NCBI GenBank assembly: GCA_938022235.1
Contig: CALIEL010000165.1
Coordinates: forward strand, 1-5,077
Origin: Oribacterium parvum
GTDB lineage: Bacteria; Bacillota; Clostridia; Lachnospirales; Lachnospiraceae
Length of the DNA: 5,077 bases
Reading direction: 5' to 3'
Shown here: positions 1 through 5,077 of the stretch, in pieces
Position numbering within the stretch: position 1 is the stretch's first letter
Layout of the letters: each line of letters opens with the position of its first letter
The notes under the pieces: model-generated
Told to the model about the DNA's origin: nothing
The model's database searches: none
The model's input: only the letters and a program-made list of their open reading frames with translations
Program-made: the position numbers and the translations under genes

Positions 1-14
1 AAGGAAAGGAAGGA

Positions 15-1103
15 ATGGAAGAAAAGCTATTTGTACGAAGAGATGATATACAGATTGGCATGCAGCTGGGTGAGTCGGTAAAAGACATTCGTGGAAGAGC
101 CATGATTGAAAACGGCGTTTATCTGGATGCCTATCAGGTGCGCTATATCAAAGAAAAAAAGCTGCCGGGAATCTATATTTACCGGGTGCGAGATGATAAA
201 GACATCAAAATTCCCGAGAAAACCAAGCAGATTATTCGCCAGCATAGAAAACCGGATCGTGCTAAAATTCAGCTTTCCGTGGAAATGAAGAAACAGCTGG
301 AAGAAAGAATGAACCATATCTTCGACCACACGGAGGATAAGGATTTTGCCACCAACTCTTTGGATATTTTCGGAGAGCTGGAGTCAGCCATCTTCAAAAA
401 TGATGCAGTGGCGATTGACGTGAACCTCATTAAAATCAGTGATGAGTACACCTTTAAGCATAGTGTAGATGTGGCGGCCATTTCCATGATGATTGGAAGA
501 GAATACGGCCTGCCGAAGGAAGAGCTTCATCAGCTTGGAATTGCAGGCTTACTGCATGATGTAGGAAAAGCCAGAATCCCCAATGAAATCTTGAATAAGC
601 CCGGAAAATTGACGGATGAAGAATTCAAGGTAATTCAGAACCACAGTCTATTCGGCTATGAAATCTTGAAGGAAAAGAACAGCTTTTCCCCCATTATTTT
701 GGACGGTGTGCTGCATCATCACGAGAAGATGAACGGAATGGGCTATCCGGACAACTTGGGCAGCAGCCAGATTTCCCTGTTTTCCAGAATTATTTCCGTG
801 GCGGATGTCTTTGATGCACTGGTAACCAAGCGCCCTTATAAAGGACCGATTACCGGAAGAGAGGCTATGGAAATGGTCTTGGCTATGGGATCCGAGTTGG
901 ACAACGCTATCATTCAAAGCTTTATTGAAAGTGTGATCCTCTATCCGGTGGATACCATTGTGGAACTGTCCACAGGACAGATGGCCAAGGTGGTAGAGAA
1001 TAACAAGCGTTATCCCACCAGACCAAAGGTGGTAGAGCTGCAGACCGGAATGGTTTACGATTTATGTCATGACATGGAATGCAACAAAATCATAGTTTTA
1101 TAA
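15..1103 (+). CDS. HD-GYP domain protein, predicted cyclic-di-GMP phosphodiesterase
   Basis: A complete 362-residue protein. Residues about 145-310 form an HD-GYP domain, a metal-dependent phosphohydrolase fold that in characterised members cleaves cyclic di-GMP to pGpG or GMP. The expected metal and substrate residues are visible: H149, the HD pair H181-D182 with K185 (LLHDVGKARIP), H210, the H235-H236-E237 run, the GMGYP signature at 241-245 and D264 (SVADVFDAL). Because both the HD and GYP motifs are intact, an active enzyme is likely. Residues 1-130 are an N-terminal region common on such proteins, without a recognisable sensor or membrane segment, so it is probably cytoplasmic. Residues 310-362 resemble the small beta-rich tail often found on Firmicute HD-GYP proteins. 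The ATG follows purine-rich GGAAAGGAAGGA, which serves as the ribosome binding site. Upstream context lies outside the window. Some family members act on other cyclic dinucleotides, so the substrate is inferred from family. Confidence 0.93.
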   Translation: MEEKLFVRRDDIQIGMQLGESVKDIRGRAMIENGVYLDAYQVRYIKEKKLPGIYIYRVRDDKDIKIPEKTKQIIRQHRKPDRAKIQLSVEMKKQLEERMNHIFDHTEDKDFATNSLDIFGELESAIFKNDAVAIDVNLIKISDEYTFKHSVDVAAISMMIGREYGLPKEELHQLGIAGLLHDVGKARIPNEILNKPGKLTDEEFKVIQNHSLFGYEILKEKNSFSPIILDGVLHHHEKMNGMGYPDNLGSSQISLFSRIISVADVFDALVTKRPYKGPITGREAMEMVLAMGSELDNAIIQSFIESVILYPVDTIVELSTGQMAKVVENNKRYPTRPKVVELQTGMVYDLCHDMECNKIIVL

Positions 1104-1111
1104 TATATAGA

Positions 1112-1154
1112 GGAAAAGGGATGGGAGAGTAAATTCCGTCTCTTTTCTGTTTTT
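1112..1154 (+). terminator. Probable intrinsic terminator of the HD-GYP gene
   Basis: Nine bases after the stop codon, GGAAAAGGG (1112-1120) can pair with CTCTTTTCT (1140-1148) over nine positions, two of them G-U, leaving a 19-base loop. Five T residues follow at 1150-1154. The stem is weak and the loop large, so this is a moderate terminator at best. Its left arm is also part of the outer inverted repeat (1097-1123), so it could pair instead with the distal arm at 1340-1366. Confidence 0.5.
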
Positions 1155-1179
1155 AATGCATTGGAAATATGGAGAAAAT

Positions 1180-1327
1180 CCACTTTTCTATAAATAGGTC
1201 CGGAAAAGGGGCAATCTGAGCCCGCCGGTACTTGCTGAAAGCGAAGCTTGAAGCTTAGTACCGATGCGTGGCGAGGTTAGCGGGAGCGTGCCCTCTTTCC
1301 GGACCTGTTCTATAGAAAAGAATGTGG
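1180..1327. repeat. Long GC-rich imperfect palindrome, possible dispersed repeat or structured RNA
   Basis: The arms pair as a series of stems: CCAC 1180-1183 with GTGG 1324-1327; CTTTTCTATA 1183-1192 with TATAGAAAAG 1311-1320 (the two stems share base 1183, so one pair is lost); AGGTCCGGAAA 1196-1206 with TTTCCGGACCT 1296-1306; GGGCA 1209-1213 with TGCCC 1289-1293; CCCGC 1221-1225 with GCGGG 1280-1284. Inside sits a further hairpin, CGGTACT 1226-1232 with AGTACCG 1257-1263, whose loop carries two tandem GAAGCTT copies (1243-1249, 1250-1256). An unpaired segment, about 1264-1279, lies on the right side only. The core is markedly more GC-rich than the flanks. It codes for nothing evident. The pairing is seen directly; any function or mobility is inference. 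Confidence 0.8.
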
Positions 1328-1369
1328 GTGCTTATTATACATCCCTTTTCCTCTGTATATTTTAAATAC

Positions 1370-1397
1370 TTTAAAGAGGGGAAATTTATGCTATACT
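1370..1397 (+). promoter_or_regulatory. Predicted promoter of the FAD dehydrogenase gene
   Basis: An extended -10 element, TGC followed by TATACT (1392-1397), is preceded at a 16-base spacing by TTTAAA (1370-1375), a four-of-six match to the -35 consensus. The extended TG (1389-1390) compensates for the weak -35, as is common in Gram-positive housekeeping promoters. Transcription would start near 1404, giving a leader of about 68 bases and leaving the large palindrome outside the transcript. Confidence 0.55.
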
Positions 1398-1409
1398 AAA
1401 TCGTAAAAT

Positions 1410-1426
1410 GCTTTTTTCAAAAAAGC
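1410..1426 (+). other. Short perfect palindrome in the 5' leader
   Basis: GCTTTTTT (1410-1417) and AAAAAAGC (1419-1426) are perfect complements around a single C, and GGGG follows. In RNA this would form a hairpin of about seven pairs at the very 5' end of the predicted transcript. It may stabilise the mRNA. It lacks a T tract, so it is not a good terminator. Confidence 0.45.
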
Positions 1427-1471
1427 GGGGTCTAGTCCTTTGCGGTAGTAAGGGAGTTACAGGAGGCTTGG

Positions 1472-2842
1472 ATGAAGAAATATGATGTAGCGATTGTTGG
1501 TGCAGGACCGGGGGGAATTTACGCGGCTTACGAGCTGATGAAAAAAAACAGTAAGCTTTCCGTGGTGGTTTTGGAAGCGGGACATAGCCTGGAAAAGAGA
1601 CATTGTCCTATCGACGGAAAGAAGATTAAAAGCTGTATTTCCTGTAAAAGCTGTTCCATTATGAGCGGCTTTGGAGGCGCCGGAGCCTTCTCCGACGGAA
1701 AATACAATATTACCAATGACTTTGGCGGAACGCTTTACGAATATATCGGAAAAGAGGAAGCTCTTTCCCTGATGCGTTATGTAGATGAAATCAATATGGA
1801 AAATGGTGGAGAAGGAACAAGACTTTTCTCCACCGCGGGCACAAAGTTTAAGAAGCTTTGCATGCAGAATCGTTTAAAGCTCTTGGATGCTTCCGTTCGC
1901 CACCTTGGAACAGACATCAACTATGTGGTATTGGAAAATCTTTATGCCAAGCTTAAGGATCAGGTGGAATTCCATTTTGATTGTCCGGTGGAGAAGGTGG
2001 AAAAGCTGGAGAAAGACGGCTTCCATCTCCATACCAAGAAGGAAGATTTTTATGCGGATAAATGCATTATCTCTGTAGGTCGTTCCGGAAGTAAGTGGAT
2101 GGAAACGGTTTGCAAAGACATGAACATTCCCACCAAGTCCAATCGCGTAGATATCGGTGTTCGCGTGGAGCTTCCTGCCGTAATCTTCTCCCATTTAACC
2201 GATGAGCTTTATGAGAGTAAGATTGTTTACCGTACCGAGCTTTTTGAGGATAATGTACGTACCTTCTGTATGAATCCTAACGGTATCGTGGTTAATGAAA
2301 ATACCAACGGCATTGTTACCGTAAACGGACACAGCTACGAGGGAGAAGAGCAGCATACAGAGAATACCAACTTCGCTCTTTTGGTGGCTAAGCATTTTTC
2401 CGAGCCTTTCAAGGACAGTAACGGATACGGTGAAAGTATTGCCCGACTTTCCAATATGCTGGGAGGCGGTGTAATCGTTCAGCGTTTCGGTGATTTGGTG
2501 CGAGGAAGAAGAAGTAATCATAAGAGAATCGAGGAGGGACTGGTACAGCCTACTCTTCAGGCAACGCCCGGAGATTTGAGTCTGGTGCTTCCCAAGAGAA
2601 TTTTAGACGGCATTATGGAAATGATTTATGCCCTGGATAAGATTGCTCCCGGTACAGCCAATGAAGATACCCTTCTTTATGGGGTAGAGGTTAAGTTCTA
2701 CAACATGGAAGTGGCCCTGGATGAGCATCTGGAATCCTGCGTAAAGGGACTCTATGTAATTGGAGACGGTTCCGGTGTGACCCACTCCCTTTCCCATGCC
2801 TCTGCATCGGGAATCTTCGTAGCCAGAGAAATTGCAGGCTAG
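1472..2842 (+). CDS. FAD-dependent dehydrogenase of the COG2509 type, function uncharacterised
   Basis: A complete 456-residue flavoprotein. Residues 4-40 form a Rossmann FAD-binding motif (VAIVGAGPGGIYAAYEL, then an acidic E35 ending the second strand). Residues 426-451 (GLYVIGDGSGVTHSLSHASASG) are the second FAD-contacting segment typical of two-domain FAD enzymes, and SVGRSGSKW at 201-209 matches a conserved family segment. C45, C55, C58 and C61 form a cysteine cluster just before GFGGAGAFSDGK, the family hallmark of COG2509 NAD(FAD)-utilising dehydrogenases. No signal peptide or membrane segment is seen, so it is probably cytoplasmic. Length is within the range I expect for the family. 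The ATG is set by an AGGAGG ribosome binding site at 1461-1466 with five-base spacing. The gene appears monocistronic between its own promoter and the terminator at 2911-2953. The flavoprotein fold is secure; the substrate is unknown, so I give no gene symbol. Confidence 0.92.
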   Translation: MKKYDVAIVGAGPGGIYAAYELMKKNSKLSVVVLEAGHSLEKRHCPIDGKKIKSCISCKSCSIMSGFGGAGAFSDGKYNITNDFGGTLYEYIGKEEALSLMRYVDEINMENGGEGTRLFSTAGTKFKKLCMQNRLKLLDASVRHLGTDINYVVLENLYAKLKDQVEFHFDCPVEKVEKLEKDGFHLHTKKEDFYADKCIISVGRSGSKWMETVCKDMNIPTKSNRVDIGVRVELPAVIFSHLTDELYESKIVYRTELFEDNVRTFCMNPNGIVVNENTNGIVTVNGHSYEGEEQHTENTNFALLVAKHFSEPFKDSNGYGESIARLSNMLGGGVIVQRFGDLVRGRRSNHKRIEEGLVQPTLQATPGDLSLVLPKRILDGIMEMIYALDKIAPGTANEDTLLYGVEVKFYNMEVALDEHLESCVKGLYVIGDGSGVTHSLSHASASGIFVAREIAG

Positions 2843-2910
2843 TTATACAAAGAAAAATTTCTGATCGAAAATAGAAGTATATATAGTAATAAAGGACTTA
2901 AAAAGTCTAA

Positions 2911-2953
2911 AAAAGACCGACCACAGGGCAGGGGCTGCCCCGGTCGGTCTTTT
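2911..2953. terminator. Bidirectional intrinsic terminator between convergent genes
   Basis: AAAAGACCGACC (2911-2922) and GGTCGGTCTTTT (2942-2953) are perfect 12-base complements. Inside, GGGCA (2926-2930) pairs with TGCCC (2936-2940) around a GGGGC loop. On the plus strand the stem ends in TTTT, terminating the FAD dehydrogenase gene. On the minus strand it ends in six T residues (A run 2909-2914), terminating the LicD gene, whose stop codon is only four bases away. It is one of the clearest non-coding signals in the window. Confidence 0.93.
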
Positions 2954-2957
2954 GAAT

Positions 2958-4613
2958 CTATTGATATGCTTTCAACTTTTCCCATAGGGCTTTAGAAGCA
3001 TATTTTTCTTTATCTTTTTCCTTGTCGAAGAGGGGGCTTCCGAAGGGAAGAAGCTTTTCTTTCCAATAGTTTGCATACTCCGCTCCGCTTTCTTTTTCTA
3101 AAAGGCTTTGATACAGCTTTGCAATTCCTTCGGATTGTAAAATCACATAATCGGAATGCACCGGAGCGGGCATAATCACATAATTTTCCGCATTCACAAT
3201 GGCTTTTCCGTCTTCCTTATCTTTTAAATCAATTTCGGAAGTAACAAACCAAGGAATATAAATCAACTGTTTCGTACAGGACTTTAGCTTTTTGCTAAAA
3301 AAGGCCGGATCAAGCATAAAGCTTAAGTTATATTCGTCACAGGGATCATTTATGAAAATAAGATCCGGAGAAATCTCCTTTAAATCGATAGTCCTAAAAT
3401 CCAAAAGAGAAGGATTGTCTTTTCCCAACTCATCTTCATATAAAACATAGTCCCATTGTGCCGGAGAACAGCCTCCCAGCCCATCTTTGTAATAATAAGG
3501 AAGGGGCATAAGGAAACAATCCACAGAGTCATCTTTATTTGCCTCTAAAAACAGCCCTCTCATGGACTCCCAGCGAGAGTAAAGGGAAGGAAGAAAAAAC
3601 AGGCGCGGTTTTTGGGATTCTGACTTATTTTCTTCTTTAAAGATAGATAATACATTTGATCTTTTCTTTAAATCATTTTTATCGATAGAATATTCGTAGA
3701 AAAGCTTTCCCCCAATTCCATCCCTATAGGCCGATTCCATTTTGCGATACATGGGGTAATCATGATTTCCTCCGCCTTTTTTTATAGTTTCATAATCATA
3801 GTATCTTTCGGAGATGACTTTTATATATTCTTTTGGTGCAGGAAGCGCTAGAAATTCAAAATCCAAATAAACTTGTTCATCGTACCAATGCGCATTAAAA
3901 ATGCCTTTACCTTGCCCTTGATAAATAATAAAATCCAGTAAACAGGCAATTTTACTTCCGGGATTCTGATTAAATCTTTGAAAACAGTCTGATAAAAGAT
4001 TTAGAATAGTTTCCCGGTAGTGAGGAGAATGCAATAGTTTAACTTTGGTTATTTTTTCCACCTTTTTTGCTTCTTCTACCAAAACAGCTTTCTTGTCGCC
4101 CTCAGTAAAGGGAAAAGAAGCAAGAATGCATAGGGATTTCAGCAGCTCCATTCGTTGTCTTTCTTTTTCAGTATCTTCCGAAAGATAGTCATTAGGGAAA
4201 ATATCAACACCGGCTCCATAAAGATAGTTGTGGTATTTCCCGATGGCATCGGTGGAAATCAGCATTTCCTTATGTTGGACAGAGCTAACTAACTCGCCGT
4301 TACTATTATCTTCCTTTAAAGAGCGGAAAACCAATTCTTTAGGGAGCTCTTTATTAGCCACTTTTGCGAAGATTTCATAATCCTTTCGCAGCATCATAAT
4401 GTCAATGTCATCATCCCAAGGAATAAACCCCTTGTGGCGGATGGCACCCAATAGATTCCCATAATCAATAAAATAGCGAAGTTTATACTTTTCGCAAATT
4501 CTATCAATTTCAACTAGGATTTCCAATTCCGCAGCCCAAGCCCGTTTCATCATAGCGGGAATAAAAAAACCTTCTCTAACCTCATCCAAAAAGAAATCTA
4601 TTGGAAATTCCAT
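2958..4613 (-). CDS. LicD-family phosphotransferase fused to a partial CDP-glycerol glycerophosphotransferase-like domain
   Basis: A 551-residue protein. Residues about 25-290 are a LicD domain, a nucleotidyltransferase-like fold that transfers phosphocholine or similar phospho-groups onto surface glycans or teichoic acids. The diagnostic run is YGNLLGAIRH (51-60) followed by GFIPWDDDIDI (62-72), whose D67-D69 and D71 are the predicted metal ligands. FPNDYL (139-144) fits the family. Residues about 337-530 (RLFFLPSLYSRWESM; DCFLMPLPYYYKD; PDLIFINDPCDEYN; LIYIPWFV; FGSPLFDK) match my memory of the N-terminal half of a CDP-glycerol glycerophosphotransferase-like domain. The protein then ends about 20 residues later, where relatives usually continue into the second half. 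A lysine-rich linker (about 311-336) joins the domains. No signal peptide or membrane helix is seen. The ATG is supported by AGGAG (plus-strand 4622-4626) at eight-base spacing. A role in surface polymer modification is inferred; the substrate is not determined. Confidence 0.88.
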   Translation of the reverse strand: MEFPIDFFLDEVREGFFIPAMMKRAWAAELEILVEIDRICEKYKLRYFIDYGNLLGAIRHKGFIPWDDDIDIMMLRKDYEIFAKVANKELPKELVFRSLKEDNSNGELVSSVQHKEMLISTDAIGKYHNYLYGAGVDIFPNDYLSEDTEKERQRMELLKSLCILASFPFTEGDKKAVLVEEAKKVEKITKVKLLHSPHYRETILNLLSDCFQRFNQNPGSKIACLLDFIIYQGQGKGIFNAHWYDEQVYLDFEFLALPAPKEYIKVISERYYDYETIKKGGGNHDYPMYRKMESAYRDGIGGKLFYEYSIDKNDLKKRSNVLSIFKEENKSESQKPRLFFLPSLYSRWESMRGLFLEANKDDSVDCFLMPLPYYYKDGLGGCSPAQWDYVLYEDELGKDNPSLLDFRTIDLKEISPDLIFINDPCDEYNLSFMLDPAFFSKKLKSCTKQLIYIPWFVTSEIDLKDKEDGKAIVNAENYVIMPAPVHSDYVILQSEGIAKLYQSLLEKESGAEYANYWKEKLLPFGSPLFDKEKDKEKYASKALWEKLKAYQ

Positions 4614-4645
4614 CTTTTGTACTCCTTTTCCGTAAATGTATATCC

Positions 4646-4674
4646 ATTATATACTTCGGTAAAAAGAAAGCTAT
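4646..4674 (-). promoter_or_regulatory. Possible promoter of the LicD fusion gene
   Basis: On the minus strand a perfect TATAAT lies at 4646-4651, 32 bases upstream of the ATG. At 17-base spacing the -35 position (4669-4674) reads ATAGCT, a poor match to TTGACA. The -10 alone supports the call. The gene would have a leader of about 25 bases containing the AGGAG ribosome binding site. Confidence 0.4.
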
Positions 4675-4922
4675 CATTATTTGAAGTAAGGAAATCTACT
4701 ATGTGAAAAAGAAAGGTGGAAACAATAAATGACAGGTGAGACACACATATAGGGTTGATATACAAAACGTAGTGGAGACGAAATACAATACAGTCAGAAT
4801 AAGATGAAACATGGAGAAAAATGGTCGGATAAAATCGAAACATCAAATATGGAAAAAAATCAACCATATCTTGTATCTTAAAAAGCTTAAAAATCTTTTT
4901 CAAAATAAATCTATATTTTTTG
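4675..4922. other. AT-rich intergenic stretch without a recognisable gene
   Basis: This stretch lies between the LicD gene's promoter region and the plus-strand promoter at 4923. I see no convincing coding sequence. The one long minus-strand frame across it needs a TTG start, has no ribosome binding site and overlaps both promoters. The last 60 bases are rich in A and T tracts, including AAAAAG (4880-4885) and CTTTTT (4895-4900), which can pair weakly. Such tracts directly upstream of a -35 fit an UP element that boosts a ribosomal RNA promoter. Confidence 0.5.
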
Positions 4923-4951
4923 TTGACAAGCTTAAGCTCAAGTGTTAATAT
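4923..4951 (+). promoter_or_regulatory. Near-consensus strong promoter, probably of a ribosomal RNA operon
   Basis: A perfect TTGACA (4923-4928) is followed after 17 bases by TAATAT (4946-4951), and A/T tracts lie immediately upstream. Transcription should begin near 4958. This is the strongest promoter in the window, and what follows is non-coding, hairpin-forming and boxA-bearing, as in ribosomal RNA leaders. No second tandem promoter was found upstream. Confidence 0.8.
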
Positions 4952-4957
4952 ACACAA

Positions 4958-5077
4958 GCTGTCGCAAAAAACAAGACAGCAAAAAGCAGAAAGAAATCAA
5001 GGAAAATCAAGGCTTTAGCCAGGATGAACCGAAAAACTTTTTGCAAAACTGAACCTTGAAAATCAAAGATCGAATAA
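4958..5077 (+). other. Untranslated leader, probably upstream of a 16S rRNA gene
   Basis: The predicted transcript starts with a hairpin, GCTGTC (4958-4963) with GACAGC (4975-4980). Next come two copies of AAATCAAGG (4994-5002, 5004-5012), a small palindrome GGCTTTAGCC (5011-5020), and a long-range pairing of GCAAAAAG (4979-4986) with CTTTTTGC (5037-5044); this shares two bases with the first hairpin, so the two may compete. TGAACCTTGAAAA at 5050-5062 resembles the boxA-like antitermination sequence seen upstream of Clostridia 16S genes. No ribosome binding site or open frame is present. The mature rRNA itself is not in the window, so the identity is inferred from promoter strength and leader pattern. 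A tRNA operon leader is the main alternative. Confidence 0.6.
5050..5062 (+). promoter_or_regulatory. boxA-like antitermination motif
   Basis: TGAACCTTGAAAA resembles the Gram-positive boxA-type sequence (of the form TGttCTTTGAAAA) found in ribosomal RNA leaders, where Nus factors bind nascent RNA to prevent early termination. It differs from the usual form at a few positions. Its place at the end of a strong non-coding leader is what makes the call reasonable. Confidence 0.5.

Larger units (their letters stand above)
1097..1366. repeat. Outer inverted repeat enclosing the intergenic hairpin element
   Basis: The 27 bases at 1097-1123 match the reverse complement of 1340-1366 at 25 of 27 positions. 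The shared core is AGAGGAAAAGGGATG, flanked by an A/T-rich stretch. The left arm begins inside the last leucine codon of the HD-GYP gene and includes its TAA. The two arms bracket a 216-base interior that contains a second, GC-rich inverted repeat. This is the arrangement expected of a small non-autonomous mobile element with terminal inverted repeats, or of a very large RNA fold. I could not identify a clear target-site duplication, and no protein is encoded inside. Confidence 0.7.

Noticed and set aside
27..917. Open frames opposite or out of frame with the HD-GYP gene (27-329, 106-288, 269-487, 648-917)
   Set aside because: All lie fully within the HD-GYP coding region, which has intact catalytic motifs; none shows a domain of its own.
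1095..1110. Target-site duplication flanking the outer inverted repeat
   Set aside because: The flanks are simple A/T sequence on both sides, so short matches are expected by chance and no clear direct repeat could be fixed.
1157..1198. Small plus-strand frame of 13 codons starting at ATG 1157
   Set aside because: It has no ribosome binding site, runs into the palindrome arm and is too short to judge; chance is the best explanation.
1243..1256. Tandem GAAGCTT repeat as a possible CRISPR or operator site
   Set aside because: There are only two seven-base copies with no spacer, inside the loop of a hairpin. They are better explained as part of that structure.
1874..2194. Minus-strand open frame opposite the FAD dehydrogenase gene
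   Set aside because: It is a shadow of a well-supported gene with recognisable motifs. It has no ribosome binding site of note and no recognisable domain. The same applies to 1528-1716, 2195-2521 and 2603-2797.
4727..4790. Possible second (P1) promoter upstream of the rRNA promoter, for example TTGATA at 4755 with TACAAT at 4784
   Set aside because: The spacing between the hexamers is 23 bases, well outside the usual 16-18, and no better pair was found.
4598..4957. 119-residue minus-strand open frame upstream of and overlapping the LicD gene
   Set aside because: It begins with TTG, has no ribosome binding site, covers both the LicD promoter and the plus-strand TTGACA promoter, and its composition is simply that of AT-rich DNA read through (many F, I, L, Y). 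No family resemblance was seen.

Overview
The window looks like chromosomal DNA from a low-to-moderate GC member of the Bacillota, class Clostridia, most likely Lachnospiraceae. The reasons are the strong AGGAGG-type ribosome binding sites, TTGACA/TATAAT-type promoters, an HD-GYP protein, a COG2509-type FAD protein, and a LicD protein whose wording (EVREGFFIPAMMKRAWAAE, then GFIPWDDDIDI) resembles Lachnospiraceae proteins I know. The family assignment is inference.

Layout. (1) 15-1103, plus strand: a complete HD-GYP domain protein, a predicted cyclic-di-GMP phosphodiesterase, followed directly by a probable intrinsic terminator. (2) 1104-1471: a 368-base gap dominated by nested inverted repeats. 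An outer 27-base pair of arms (1097-1123 and 1340-1366) encloses a long GC-rich imperfect hairpin (about 1180-1327). An extended -10 promoter and a short 5' leader for the next gene follow. (3) 1472-2842, plus strand: an uncharacterised FAD-dependent dehydrogenase of the COG2509 type with a cysteine cluster beside the FAD site. (4) 2911-2953: a strong two-way terminator shared by two converging genes. (5) 2958-4613, minus strand: a LicD-family phosphotransferase domain fused to the N-terminal half of a CDP-glycerol glycerophosphotransferase-like domain. It stops where the second half would be expected to begin. (6) 4614-5077: an AT-rich gap holding the minus-strand promoter of the LicD gene and, at the far end, a near-consensus plus-strand promoter with a hairpin-rich leader and a boxA-like sequence. 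This looks like the start of a ribosomal RNA operon whose 16S gene would lie just past the window.

The genes do not form one pathway. The HD-GYP protein belongs to nucleotide second-messenger turnover, the FAD protein to unknown redox metabolism, and the LicD fusion to decoration of cell-surface polymers. Each appears to be its own transcription unit with its own promoter or terminator.

The items most worth a second look are the nested inverted-repeat element at 1097-1366, which may be a dispersed repeat or structured RNA, and the half-length second domain of the LicD fusion. I saw no CRISPR array, transposase, tRNA or defence system.
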